In this document: positions 9,514 through 18,201 of the stretch, in pieces
How the letters are laid out: every line of letters starts with the position of its first letter
How positions within the stretch are numbered: position 1 is the first letter of the stretch
NCBI GenBank assembly: GCA_002331385.1
Contig: DCYB01000005.1
Span: forward strand, 62,001 to 126,000
Source: Comamonadaceae bacterium UBA2121
Lineage (GTDB): Bacteria; Pseudomonadota; Gammaproteobacteria; Burkholderiales; Burkholderiaceae_C
DNA length: 64,000 nt
Direction of reading: 5' to 3'
Program-made: the position numbers and the translations under genes
The notes under the pieces: generated by a model
The model's database searches: none
Seen by the model: the letters and a program-made list of their open reading frames with translations, nothing else
Told to the model about the DNA's origin: nothing

Positions 9514-10667
9514 ATTTCGAGCTCGACTCCACTCAGCAGGAACTAGCAGATTCCTTGCGAAAATACCTGATGGCCGAAGCCGCGCCACTTGTTGATGAGT
9601 ACGAGGCCGCGAAAAAGCCTGTTCCACGTTATCTGGTGAAGGCCATGCGGGAATTCGGTTTGCTCGGCGGTTTGCTGCCCGAGGAGCAGGGTGGCTATGG
9701 CCTTCCCATGACTACCTACGGAACGCTGATTGCCGAAGTCGCCCGCGTCTGGCCGTCACTTCGTAGCATTACGAGCAGTACCAATCTAGCGGCCTCTGTC
9801 CTAGCCGATGGGGGCAGTGAAACGCTCAAGCGGAAATTCCTGCCAGCCATTCTTGAGGGCGAATCGATTGCCTGTTTTGCGCTCTCCGAGCCCAACATCG
9901 GCTCAGATGCGGCCAACATTCAGACCCGTGCGCAGGCAGTGGACAGTGGCTATGTCATTGACGGACGTAAGCTCTACATCAGCAATGGCCCAATCTGTGA
10001 TGTCGGCGTGGTGTTTGTTCGCACACCATCGCCCGAAGGTACGGCTCCATCGGTCTCGTGCATTTTCTTTGAGGCGTCATCGCCGGGTTTCTCGGTCACC
10101 GATATTGCCAAGATGGGCATGCACAGTTGCCCTTTGGGCGAACTGCTGTTCGACGGGTTGCATGTGCCGCATGATCATATGGTGGGTAAGGAAGGGCGCG
10201 GATTTTCCCTTGCCAAGAAGTACCTCAATTCGGGACGTTGCGTGGTGGCGTTTTCGGCGCTGGGCGTGGCGCAAGCGGCATACGATGCGGCCGTGCAGTA
10301 CGCCAAAGATCGCGTACAGTTCGGCAAGCCGATTGGCTCATTCCAACAGGTGCAGCAGATGATCGCCGACATGATGGCGATGCTCGAAACTTCGCGCCTG
10401 CTGTGCTATCGCGCAGCCGATGCGCTTGATCGCCAGGCGAGTGACAGTCAGCTCTGGTGCTCGATGGCCAAGCGTCACAGCACCGACAGCGCGTTGCGTA
10501 TCGCTGAACTTGCCTTGCAGGTGCATGGCGGCGCGGGCTATACAGCATACTTCCCAGTGGAGCGCTACTACCGCGATCTGCGGCACCTCACGATTGCAGA
10601 GGGTACCAATCAGATCCAGAGTATGTTGATGGCGCAACACGTGCTTGAGCTCAGTGCGCTTCGTTGA
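9510..10667 (+). CDS. Acyl-CoA dehydrogenase
   Basis: This 385-residue enzyme has the full family layout. The N-terminal helical domain is followed by the FAD motif CFALSEPNIGSDAA (about 130-143), the middle beta domain with DGRKLYISNG, and the C-terminal helical domain with KDRVQFGKPIG. The catalytic glutamate is in AEGTNQIQS near the end. It would introduce the double bond that MaoC hydrates. Translation is coupled to the lyase-like gene upstream by an ATGA overlap. A single-substrate assignment cannot be made. It is unrelated in detail to the truncated dehydrogenase at the left edge. Confidence 0.94.
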   Translation: MNFELDSTQQELADSLRKYLMAEAAPLVDEYEAAKKPVPRYLVKAMREFGLLGGLLPEEQGGYGLPMTTYGTLIAEVARVWPSLRSITSSTNLAASVLADGGSETLKRKFLPAILEGESIACFALSEPNIGSDAANIQTRAQAVDSGYVIDGRKLYISNGPICDVGVVFVRTPSPEGTAPSVSCIFFEASSPGFSVTDIAKMGMHSCPLGELLFDGLHVPHDHMVGKEGRGFSLAKKYLNSGRCVVAFSALGVAQAAYDAAVQYAKDRVQFGKPIGSFQQVQQMIADMMAMLETSRLLCYRAADALDRQASDSQLWCSMAKRHSTDSALRIAELALQVHGGAGYTAYFPVERYYRDLRHLTIAEGTNQIQSMLMAQHVLELSALR

Positions 10668-10725
10668 GCGTACAAGTCTCCTTTTGTTTGAAATTCACTG
10701 GCATTGCGCCAGCAAGCTATCTCAT

Positions 10726-11466
10726 ATGCCAGCTTTTGTATCAGCCGCCAGCCGCGTCTTCCAGGTTTTGGAAACCTTTGCCAAGGAGAAGAAGCCGCTG
10801 AGCAATTCCCAACTCGCCAAGAAGCTCGATCTGGCCGAGAGCAGTTGCTCGGATCTGCTCTACACCATGCAGGAGAGCGGCTATCTGCTGCGCACGCCGC
10901 GCACGCGCGAGTTCTATCCTACCGCTCGACTCATGGAGATTGCCCAGTCGATCGCCGCGAGTGATCCTCTGACGGCATTTGCCGAAGAGGTGATGGACGT
11001 GCTGACCACGGCTTCAGGAGAGACGGCGCTGTGCGGCGTACTAGAAGGCCAGCAGCTTAAGGTTTTTGCCTCCCGGTCTGGCACGCATGCATTGCGCTAC
11101 GTAGTGCCTCCGGGAACGCTTTTCGATATCCACACCACGGCGCTTGGCAAAGCCATTGTGAGCGAGATGCCGCTTGCCGAACGGCAGGCCCTGCTCGCAA
11201 AAATCGAACTGGCGCAGATCACCCCGTTCTCCGTGGTGGACAGGGAAGTTTTCGTAAAAGAGATCGAAAAATGCGCCGCAGACAAGTGGTGCCTAGCTAA
11301 AGACGAGGCCAATCGCGGCGTGTCGGCGATCGGTATCGCAGGCGACGTCGGCGGCAAGATCGTCTCGCTATCGCTTGTCGGGCCGACGCATCGTTTTGAA
11401 GACCACATGGATAAGTTGGTAGCGCTGATTCTGGATGTGCGCAAAAAATACTTCGAGGATGGCTGA
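10726..11466 (+). CDS. IclR family transcriptional regulator
   Basis: This 246-residue regulator has an N-terminal winged helix (about residues 3-65, with SNSQLAKKLDLAESSCSDLLYTM-like helices) and a C-terminal GAF-like effector domain ending GVSAIGIAGDVGG. The ATG at 10726 gives a normal family length; the in-frame ATG at 10645 overlaps the preceding gene. It is embedded in the operon, 58 bases after the acyl-CoA dehydrogenase and 48 before the racemase-like gene. It is the only regulator of the island, so it probably senses the substrate or its CoA ester. The inverted repeat at 5222-5288 is its likely binding site. Confidence 0.9.
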   Translation: MPAFVSAASRVFQVLETFAKEKKPLSNSQLAKKLDLAESSCSDLLYTMQESGYLLRTPRTREFYPTARLMEIAQSIAASDPLTAFAEEVMDVLTTASGETALCGVLEGQQLKVFASRSGTHALRYVVPPGTLFDIHTTALGKAIVSEMPLAERQALLAKIELAQITPFSVVDREVFVKEIEKCAADKWCLAKDEANRGVSAIGIAGDVGGKIVSLSLVGPTHRFEDHMDKLVALILDVRKKYFEDG

Positions 11467-11514
11467 GCACGTGATATTGCCAGTTCGCCTCGACACTTGA
11501 AAACAGGAGACAAG

Positions 11515-12621
11515 ATGGGACCGCTGAAGGGGATTCGTATCGTGGAGATAGGCGGAATCGGCCCCTCTCCGATGGCCTGCATGTTGCTTGCCGATCTGGG
11601 CGCCGATGTCATCCGGATCGAACGTGTGGAGTCTGCAGGACTTGGCGTGGAGCGCCCCGCGCGCTTCAATCTGTTGCTGCGTGGCCGTCGCACCATGGCG
11701 CTTGATTTAAAGAATGCTGATGACGTTCAGCGCGTGCTTGAACTTGTTGCCGTAGCCGATGTATTGGTGGAAGGCTTTCGACCCGGCGTCATGGAGCGGC
11801 TCGGACTGGGCCCCGATGCATGTTTGGCAGTCAACGCGAAACTGGTATACGGCCGCATGACTGGGTGGGGGCAGTCCGGACCGCTTGCACATGCGGCGGG
11901 GCATGATGTGAACTACCTCTCTCTGACCGGTGTGCTCAATGCCATCGGACGCGAGGGACAACCGCCCAGTATTCCCTTGGCGGTAGTGGGCGATATGGGT
12001 GGCGGTGCCCTCTATCTAGTGATGGGCATCTTGGCGGCCATCATCGAGGCGCGAAAGTCCGGAAAGGGTCAGGTAGTCGACGCAGCAGTTGTCGATGGCG
12101 CAGCATCTCTTGCCACGCTGTTTTTCGGATTGAATGCGGCAGGGCTATGGAGCGATCAACGAGGCACCAATGTGCTTGATAGTGGTGCTCCGTTCTACGA
12201 CGTCTATGAGTGCGCTGACGGGCAGTGGATTTCTCTGGGCCCCATTGAAGACAAGTTCTATCGCCAACTGCTAGAAAAGCTTGATCTCGATATCGACCAC
12301 ATGGCTGGTCAGCAAGACCGCGCAGGATGGGCACGATCCAAAATGCGGATTTCCCAGCGCATCAAGATCCGTACGCGTGAGGAATGGACTGCCCTACTCG
12401 AAGGCACTGACGTGTGCTTCGCGCCTGTTCTGTCGTTTGACGAAGCCCCAGACCATCCACATTTGAAAGCTCGCTCTACCTTTGTTGAAGTGGATGGCAT
12501 CACACAGCCAGCTCCGGCGCCGCGCTTTAGTCGCACTACACCCGATTCGCCGCGCGCGCCGCGAGCGCTGTCTGTGCAGGATCTGGGAGGTGTGATTTCG
12601 AGCTGGCGTGTGGCGGGCTGA
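11515..12621 (+). CDS. Alpha-methylacyl-CoA racemase-like (CaiB/BaiF family)
   Basis: This 368-residue member of the class III CoA-transferase superfamily groups with alpha-methylacyl-CoA racemases. GHDVNYLSLTGVL carries H130 and VVGDMGGG carries D160, the same 30-residue spacing as the catalytic His126/Asp156 pair known from the mycobacterial racemase. A GPIEDKFY segment supplies the third acidic residue. This implies that the pathway substrate is 2-methyl-branched and must be epimerised before the dehydrogenase. A CoA-transferase activity cannot be excluded from sequence alone. The ATG at 11515 follows AGGAGA by a few bases; the upstream ATG at 11497 lacks such a site. Confidence 0.85.
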   Translation: MGPLKGIRIVEIGGIGPSPMACMLLADLGADVIRIERVESAGLGVERPARFNLLLRGRRTMALDLKNADDVQRVLELVAVADVLVEGFRPGVMERLGLGPDACLAVNAKLVYGRMTGWGQSGPLAHAAGHDVNYLSLTGVLNAIGREGQPPSIPLAVVGDMGGGALYLVMGILAAIIEARKSGKGQVVDAAVVDGAASLATLFFGLNAAGLWSDQRGTNVLDSGAPFYDVYECADGQWISLGPIEDKFYRQLLEKLDLDIDHMAGQQDRAGWARSKMRISQRIKIRTREEWTALLEGTDVCFAPVLSFDEAPDHPHLKARSTFVEVDGITQPAPAPRFSRTTPDSPRAPRALSVQDLGGVISSWRVAG

Positions 12622-12650
12622 AGGGATTTGAGCACTGGCAGGAGAAACTC

Positions 12651-14207
12651 ATGCAATTGATCGATAGCTTTGAGCGAGGCTTTGCGTATGGGGCCGACAG
12701 CCCGTGTCTGGTGGAAGTAGACGGCGACAGTCTTAGCTATCTACAAGTGCGCGAGCTTTCCTGTCAGATTGCGCACGGTCTGCACGCAGCAGGCATTGCG
12801 CGCAACAGCAAGGTGGGCTTGCTGAGCGCCAATCATCTTCTGACCTTTGCTGCGATCCTAGGGATCGTGCGCTCTGATGGCATCTGGTTGCCGGTGAATG
12901 CTCGCAATTCACCCGCCGAAAACGCCAACATCTTGGCGAGAGGTGATTGCGAGTTCTTGTTTTTGCACAGTCAATTCGCGTCGCAGATCGCATTGTTGCG
13001 CGCAGAACTTCCAGCCCTCAAAGGCATTGTGTGCATTGATCGCGAGTTGCCTGGAGTTCCATCGCTCACGCAATGGGCCAACCAGTATCCGGCGCAGTAT
13101 TACCGTAGCGAAGCCGTAGCAGACGATGTGGTTGCCATTCGCGGAACCGGGGGAACCACGGGCTTACCCAAAGGTGTGCTCATCACGCACCGCAATTACC
13201 AGACGCTATTTGCAAACTGGTATGCAGCCATGCCGATTGAAAGAAGGCCCGTGCATCTGGTCATCGCACCGCTTTCGCACGCCGCAGGGGCGATGGCGTT
13301 TGCAACCTGCGGATATGGCGGCGCCAATGTAATCATGAACTCCACCGATCCGGCGGACATTATCGACGCCATTGAGCGCCACGCTGTGACGCAGCTGTAC
13401 TTGCCGCCCACGATGATCTACAAGCTGCTCGCGCATCCGGGTGTGCGACGCGGTAACTATGCTTCACTGCGCTACTTTGTCTATTCTGCAGCGCCTATCT
13501 CGGTCGACAAGTTGCGTGAATCTCTTAGCGTTTTCGGGCCGGTCATGGTACAGGCTTACGGGCAGGCCGAAGCGCCGTTTTCCTGTACCGTGATGACGAC
13601 CCATGACCACGCTGCAATTCTCGCCAATCCGCAGTGGCACCATCGCCTTGCCAGTTGTGGGCGTGCATCGCCTTTTGTCCGGGTCGCCATCATGAACGCT
13701 CAAGGGGATCTTTTACCTGCGAACGAGCAAGGAGAAATCGTCGTGCAAGGAGATCTCGTGATGCGTGGCTATTTCAAGGATACTGACAAGACCGCACAGG
13801 CGCTTCAGCACGGCTGGCTACATACCGGAGACATTGGCTACCAAGATGCGGATGGTTATGTCTATATCGTGGATCGACTAAAAGATCTCATCGTATCGGG
13901 CGGCTTTAATATCGCTCCTAACGAGATCGAGCAGGTGCTGTGGTCGCTCCCCGAAGTCAGTGATTGCGCGGTCATTGGTGTGCCCGATGCGTACTGGGGC
14001 GAGGCGGTAAAGGCCGTGGTGGAATTGAAAGAAGGTGCTCAATGGAATGCCGAACAGGCCATCGCCGTGTGTGTTGAACGTTTGGGAAAGATGAAAGCGC
14101 CCAAATCTATCGATGTGTGGACGAGCCTGCCCAGAAGCTCGGTGGGCAAAGTGCTCAAGCGGGAAATTCGTGAGCACTTCTGGCAAGGACAGGGTCGACG
14201 GATTTGA
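12651..14207 (+). CDS. AMP-forming acyl-CoA synthetase
   Basis: This 518-residue adenylate-forming ligase has the P-loop GTGGTTGLPKG (about 165-175), the adenine-binding QAYGQAEAP, the HTGDIGY motif, DRLKDLIVSGGFN at the hinge and the adenylation lysine in GKVLKREI near the C-terminus. It activates a carboxylic acid to the CoA thioester through an acyl-AMP. It is the last gene of the island operon, 29 bases after the racemase-like gene. Together with the receptor at the other end it suggests uptake and activation of one acid. Substrate specificity is not readable here. Confidence 0.92.
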   Translation: MQLIDSFERGFAYGADSPCLVEVDGDSLSYLQVRELSCQIAHGLHAAGIARNSKVGLLSANHLLTFAAILGIVRSDGIWLPVNARNSPAENANILARGDCEFLFLHSQFASQIALLRAELPALKGIVCIDRELPGVPSLTQWANQYPAQYYRSEAVADDVVAIRGTGGTTGLPKGVLITHRNYQTLFANWYAAMPIERRPVHLVIAPLSHAAGAMAFATCGYGGANVIMNSTDPADIIDAIERHAVTQLYLPPTMIYKLLAHPGVRRGNYASLRYFVYSAAPISVDKLRESLSVFGPVMVQAYGQAEAPFSCTVMTTHDHAAILANPQWHHRLASCGRASPFVRVAIMNAQGDLLPANEQGEIVVQGDLVMRGYFKDTDKTAQALQHGWLHTGDIGYQDADGYVYIVDRLKDLIVSGGFNIAPNEIEQVLWSLPEVSDCAVIGVPDAYWGEAVKAVVELKEGAQWNAEQAIAVCVERLGKMKAPKSIDVWTSLPRSSVGKVLKREIREHFWQGQGRRI

Positions 14208-14312
14208 TGTCGCCCGACGACAATAAGATCCCAGCAGCTAGAGAAATCGTAAGCGCTTTTAATGTCGGATTTCGGTACCATTCATCGAACAAACTCACAT
14301 ACAGATCGACGA

Positions 14313-14390
14313 GTTTCGAATCTTTTTATTGAACTCCGCTACCCTTCCAGCCAAAAGTTCGAAACTTTGTTATTAGGTTCGAACCTTTGT
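14313..14390. repeat. Three TTCGAA-centred direct repeats before the metallo-hydrolase
   Basis: GTTCGAAACTTTGT at 14357-14370 and GTTCGAACCTTTGT at 14377-14390 differ at one base and are spaced by exactly 20. A weaker copy, GTTTCGAATCTTTT, is at 14313-14326. They lie in the 206-base gap between the island and the gene at 14414, ending 24 bases before its start. Two-helical-turn spacing on one face of DNA suggests a regulator site. The binding protein is unknown. Confidence 0.5.
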
Positions 14391-14413
14391 GATGACCAAC
14401 CTCGAATCGCCCC

Positions 14414-15052
14414 ATGCTCCAATATCTCACCGTCCCCGTGACCCAATTCCAGCAAAACGCGTCCATCGTCTGGGATGACGTGACCAAGGATGCCGCCATC
14501 ATCGATCCCGGTGGCGATCTGGATGTGCTTCTCACTGAAGTACAAAAGTTGGGACTGAACCTGAAGGCCATCTGGCTGACGCATGCGCATATCGACCATG
14601 CGGGCGGCACGGGCGAGCTGGCGCAGAAGCTGGATCTGCCCATCATCGGGCCGCATGAAGGCGACCAGTTCTGGATTGACGGCTTGCCCCAGCAGAGCCA
14701 GATGTTCGGCTTTCCGCCCGCGTTGCCGTTTGCTCCCACGCGCTGGCTGCACGATGGGGACACGGTTCAGATCGGCAACGAGACGCTGAACGTGCGCCAT
14801 TGCCCGGGGCATACGCCGGGGCATGTGGTGTTCCATGCGCCGCAGATTGATCGTGCGTTTGTGGGCGATGTGCTGTTTGCGGGCAGCATCGGGCGCACGG
14901 ATTTTCCGCAGGGTAACCATCAGCAGTTGATCGACTCGATCGTGCAGCGCCTGTGGCCGATGGGCGATCAGACGGTGTTCATTCCCGGACATGGACCAGA
15001 GAGCACGTTCGGGCGCGAGCGGCGCAGCAACCCGTACGTTGGCAACACCTGA
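14414..15052 (+). CDS. Metallo-beta-lactamase-fold hydrolase (glyoxalase II-like, YcbL type)
   Basis: This 212-residue protein has the full dinuclear metal site. THAHIDHAGG carries H57, H59, D61 and H62. GHTPGHVVFH supplies the next His, VGDVLFAGSIGRTDFP the bridging Asp, and GHGPESTFGRER the last His. The C-terminal ERRSNPY is typical of the YcbL/GloB2 group of short glyoxalase II-like thioesterases. The start at 14414 follows a repeat-bearing gap. It is convergent with the M48 gene, three bases apart. The true substrate, S-lactoylglutathione or another thioester, is uncertain. Confidence 0.9.
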   Translation: MLQYLTVPVTQFQQNASIVWDDVTKDAAIIDPGGDLDVLLTEVQKLGLNLKAIWLTHAHIDHAGGTGELAQKLDLPIIGPHEGDQFWIDGLPQQSQMFGFPPALPFAPTRWLHDGDTVQIGNETLNVRHCPGHTPGHVVFHAPQIDRAFVGDVLFAGSIGRTDFPQGNHQQLIDSIVQRLWPMGDQTVFIPGHGPESTFGRERRSNPYVGNT

Positions 15053-15055
15053 GCG

Positions 15056-15946
15056 CTAGCGCTGCCCTTGGCGCGCGGCGTCGTACAGGCCCTGTACGCG
15101 CGCGACGTTGTGCTGCAACTCGCGGATGCGGTTCGGCCCGCTCGGGTGCGTGGAGAGAAACTGCATCCCCTGCTGCCCTGTGGCCTTGCCCATTTTTTCC
15201 CAGAGCGTGACCGAGGCCTGCGGGTTGTAGCCAGCGCGCGCAGCGAGTTCCAGGCCGACCAGATCGGCATCGGTCTCATCAGAACGGCTGAATTTCAGCG
15301 TCAGCAGTTGACCGCCCAGATTCGCCGCCGTGCGCCCCACGTCGCCCAGGCCCAGCAGCGACGCACCCAGCGCGATGCCGATGTTGGTGGCCTGCGTCTT
15401 GGCCAGACGCGCGCGGGAATGCTCGCGCAGCGCATGGGCCATTTCGTGGCCCATGACCATCGCGGCTTCGTCGTCGGTGAGCTTGAGCTGGTCAAGGATG
15501 CCGGTGAAGAACGCAATCTTTCCGCCCGGCATGCAGAACGCATTGATCTGCTTGCTGCCGATGAGGTTGACCTCCCACTTCCATGATCGCGCCCGCGGAT
15601 TCCAGGCATAGGTCTGCGGAATGATGCGCTGCGCGATCGCCCGCAGCCGCATGAGTTGCGGATGGTTGTCGTTGGCCAGCGCCTTCTGGGCGCGCGCTTC
15701 GGCCAGTAACTCGTCGTACTGCTGCGTGGCGGATTGCTCCAGCGTTTCCGCAGGCACGAGATTGCGCATGGCCGATGCATCGCCCACGTCCACCTGCGCC
15801 AGCACCGGCGCAGCACCCGCGCCCGCCGCCGCCAGCAGGAAGGCGCGGCGCGCATTCCACGGCCCCGTAGCGCGCGTGCCGCAATCGCAGCGCGGAATGG
15901 CAAATTCGGTTTCAGTGCGTAGAGGGAGGTTTTTCTCTGCAGGCAT
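15056..15946 (-). CDS. M48 family metallopeptidase, exported
   Basis: This 296-residue zinc protease has the HEMAH motif at H167-H171 (MGHEMAHALREHSR) and a downstream glutamate in DETDADLVGLE that completes the metal site. The N-terminus carries an arginine pair (R33-R34) followed by a hydrophobic stretch ending APVLAQ near residue 51. This looks like a Tat or Sec signal and places the enzyme in the periplasm. Such M48 proteins (BepA/LoiP-like) act in outer-membrane quality control. It is shorter than BepA and has no visible TPR domain. Confidence 0.9.
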   Translation of the reverse strand: MPAEKNLPLRTETEFAIPRCDCGTRATGPWNARRAFLLAAAGAGAAPVLAQVDVGDASAMRNLVPAETLEQSATQQYDELLAEARAQKALANDNHPQLMRLRAIAQRIIPQTYAWNPRARSWKWEVNLIGSKQINAFCMPGGKIAFFTGILDQLKLTDDEAAMVMGHEMAHALREHSRARLAKTQATNIGIALGASLLGLGDVGRTAANLGGQLLTLKFSRSDETDADLVGLELAARAGYNPQASVTLWEKMGKATGQQGMQFLSTHPSGPNRIRELQHNVARVQGLYDAARQGQR

Positions 15947-15955
15947 GCCGCCAGT

Positions 15956-16927
15956 TTAAGGCGATGCGGCAGAAATGGGCAGACGCGGGCCCACAATTTC
16001 TGCCCTGATCACCACCAACAGCCCCGCAAGCAGCGCCAACATGCCAAGCCATGACGACAGCGGCTGGTGCTCGCCCACAATCCAGACGGCCAGCAAAAAT
16101 GCCGCCACCGGCTCGATGAGCGTGAGCGTCACGCCCGTTGCGCCCGAGATGCCGCGCAATCCGCTGGAAAACAACACGTATGCAATGCCGGACACCACCA
16201 CGCCCAGATACACCACCACCAGCGCTGCGGAAGCGGTCCACTGCGGCGCTCCGGCGAGTAGGAAGGCACACGGCGCCGCGATGAGGGCAGCCCCCGTGAA
16301 CACGTAGAAATTCACCATGTTGGTCGGCGCCTGCGCGACCAGCCGTTTGTTGATGAGCGCATAGCTCGCGTAGGACAGGCCCGCCAGCAGGCACAGCGCC
16401 AGCCCGCCCCACGATGTCGTTGCGCCCGACGAACGGCTGAGCACCATCGCCGCACCGCCGCCCACGCTGATGAGCGTGCCCACCCACCATAGGCGCGACA
16501 ACGGCAGGCGCAGCAGCAACGCCTGGATCATGCCCGCCCAGATCGGCCCGCTGCCAATCGCCACGGCGGTGCCAACCGCCACGCCTGCCAGTTTCACGCC
16601 CGCATAAAAGCAGATGCTGTAGCCCGCCACACCCAGCGACGCCAGCGCAAACGATTGCGGCGTCAAACCGCACTGCGACGGCGAAACCAGCCGCGGCCCC
16701 CTGCGGCGTGGCGCTATCCACAACACGCAGGCAAAGAACACACTCGCCACCGCCAACTGCGCCGCGCCCACCCAGACGGGCGACAGTGCGCCAGCACCGA
16801 GGCTCTGCGCCGTGCCCGTTGTGCCCCACAGCAGCGCCGCCGCGCCCACCAGCACCACGCCTGTCAGGGCGGAGGGCACGGCATGCGGGCGAGGCAAAAC
16901 GGGCGCGGGAGAAGTCGACTGAGTCAT
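15956..16927 (-). CDS. EamA (DMT) family transporter
   Basis: This 323-residue inner-membrane protein has about ten hydrophobic segments in two EamA repeats, with the second repeat ending ISGIAYVLFSSGLRGISGATG and PVAAFLLAVWI. The start MTQSTSPAPV at 16927 is preferred over the in-frame ATG at 17077, which adds a 50-residue polar leader overlapping the divergent gene. Members export amino acids or other metabolites. The closest recognisable type is the RhaT/YddG-like exporter group; the substrate is unknown. Confidence 0.85.
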   Translation of the reverse strand: MTQSTSPAPVLPRPHAVPSALTGVVLVGAAALLWGTTGTAQSLGAGALSPVWVGAAQLAVASVFFACVLWIAPRRRGPRLVSPSQCGLTPQSFALASLGVAGYSICFYAGVKLAGVAVGTAVAIGSGPIWAGMIQALLLRLPLSRLWWVGTLISVGGGAAMVLSRSSGATTSWGGLALCLLAGLSYASYALINKRLVAQAPTNMVNFYVFTGAALIAAPCAFLLAGAPQWTASAALVVVYLGVVVSGIAYVLFSSGLRGISGATGVTLTLIEPVAAFLLAVWIVGEHQPLSSWLGMLALLAGLLVVIRAEIVGPRLPISAASP

Positions 16928-17053
16928 GCCTCTATGATGCGTTTCACGCGAACCGGCTACTATCGAGAAACGCTTGAGGTGGTGCGTCGCACTCACCCGG
17001 GCGGATCCCGCCGTTTCACGACATTCTGCAACTGCAACAGAAAGACGATTGCC

Positions 17054-17395
17054 GTGGCATTCAGTGAATTTGAACAACGTCGCATCGCCAAGATCGTTGG
17101 CGGCTATGTGGACTCGCGCCGTCCGCCGCCTCAGATTCGCAATGAACTGGATCTGGCATTCCTGATCGACAAGCAGTCCGTCATCCTGTATGAAATCCGG
17201 CAGATCATGGGTGGATCACATGTGGAACGCCCCTTCGCCAAAGCCACCTGGGTGAAGACGCAGCAGCACTGGCGCATCTTCTGGCAACGCGCCAACCTGA
17301 AATGGCATTCCTACGAGCCCTTGCCCGAAGTGGGTCGTCTGGAGGATTTCGTGAAGGAAGTGGAGCGCGACCCCTACTGCTGCTTCTACGGCTGA
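17054..17395 (+). CDS. DUF3024 domain protein
   Basis: This is a 113-residue protein of unknown function, matching the DUF3024 pattern: FSEFEQRRIAKIVGGYVDSRRPPP at the start, an LDLAFLIDKQSVILYEIRQ strand pair, KATWVKTQQHWRIFW in the middle and the C-terminal CCFYG. A GTG at 17054 is chosen because it gives the family start; longer versions begin at ATGs further upstream in a poorly conserved leader. Rich in aromatic residues, it is probably a small cytoplasmic protein. The neighbours give no hint. Confidence 0.75.
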   Translation: MAFSEFEQRRIAKIVGGYVDSRRPPPQIRNELDLAFLIDKQSVILYEIRQIMGGSHVERPFAKATWVKTQQHWRIFWQRANLKWHSYEPLPEVGRLEDFVKEVERDPYCCFYG

Positions 17396-17411
17396 CCGCA
17401 CTGGGCGTGCC

Positions 17412-18152
17412 TCAAGGCCGCCCAGACCGCAATTGCCGCGCCCCCAGATCGCGATCGCGGCGCAAGGCGTAGGCCAGAGCGCTCGCACTTTTGTAGCCAA
17501 AGCGGAAGGCGGCTTGCTCCAGCGAGGCACCACGCGCAATCGCACTGCTGGCCGCATCCAGACGCAGATCGCGCAACCATTGTTGCGGCGTCTTGCCGGT
17601 CAACTCTTGCCAGCGCACCTGAAAGCGCTGCGCAGACAAATGCACCAACGCGGCCATGCGCTGGTTGCTCCACGCCTCGTGCAACGTGGACGCCACGCGC
17701 GCCTGCACGCGCTGCAGATCAAGCTCCCGGCGCGCCAGCACACGCGGCGCATCCAGCAGGTGCGCGAGGTGCTGACTGGCGTCGCCCTGCGTCTGGGGCA
17801 CGACACCGCGCCACTGCGCAGGCACGGCAAAACGGCGTGCGCGTGCGGCGCTGGATACCTCCGGCGCATCGATGACGAGCATGCGCGCGCCCGGCGCCGC
17901 CAGATAGCCGTGCTCCACGCCCGCCGGCACGATCATGCCGCAGGTGGTATCCACATATGCGGCGTGCCCAGCCACTTCCAGCTCCATGCGGCCTTCGATG
18001 GCATACAGGATTTGCACATGCCCGTGCGCGTGCGCGGCGTGCTCGCCGCTGTACTGGCGGATCGAGGCCACGGGTGCGGTGAGCGGTGTGAGTGAGTGCG
18101 CATGGCGTGCCATTTGCGCATGGTAGCGCGGGCGCGCCGTGCGTGTTTGCAT
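17412..18152 (-). CDS. AraC family transcriptional regulator
   Basis: The start at 18152 gives 246 residues. A cupin-type sensory domain comes first (HAHGHVQILYAIEGRMELEV, then CGMIVPAGVEHGYLA), followed by a C-terminal pair of helix-turn-helix units (about residues 160-245, with LSAQRFQVRWQELTG and LEQAAFRFGYKSASALAYA). The exact start is uncertain: ATGs at 18236, 18152 and 18113 are all in frame, and the first would overlap the divergent AmpG-like gene. Divergence from that permease suggests that it may regulate it. Confidence 0.85.
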   Translation of the reverse strand: MQTRTARPRYHAQMARHAHSLTPLTAPVASIRQYSGEHAAHAHGHVQILYAIEGRMELEVAGHAAYVDTTCGMIVPAGVEHGYLAAPGARMLVIDAPEVSSAARARRFAVPAQWRGVVPQTQGDASQHLAHLLDAPRVLARRELDLQRVQARVASTLHEAWSNQRMAALVHLSAQRFQVRWQELTGKTPQQWLRDLRLDAASSAIARGASLEQAAFRFGYKSASALAYALRRDRDLGARQLRSGRP

Positions 18153-18201
18153 AATGTGAGGGGTTCGCCATCGCACGATGGCCGGTATCCCTTCAGCGCC
18201 C

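Noticed and set aside
14357..14390. TTCGAA-containing segments that resemble the T-arm of a tRNA
   Set aside because: No acceptor, D or anticodon stem can be folded around them and no CCA end is present. They are better explained as direct repeats.
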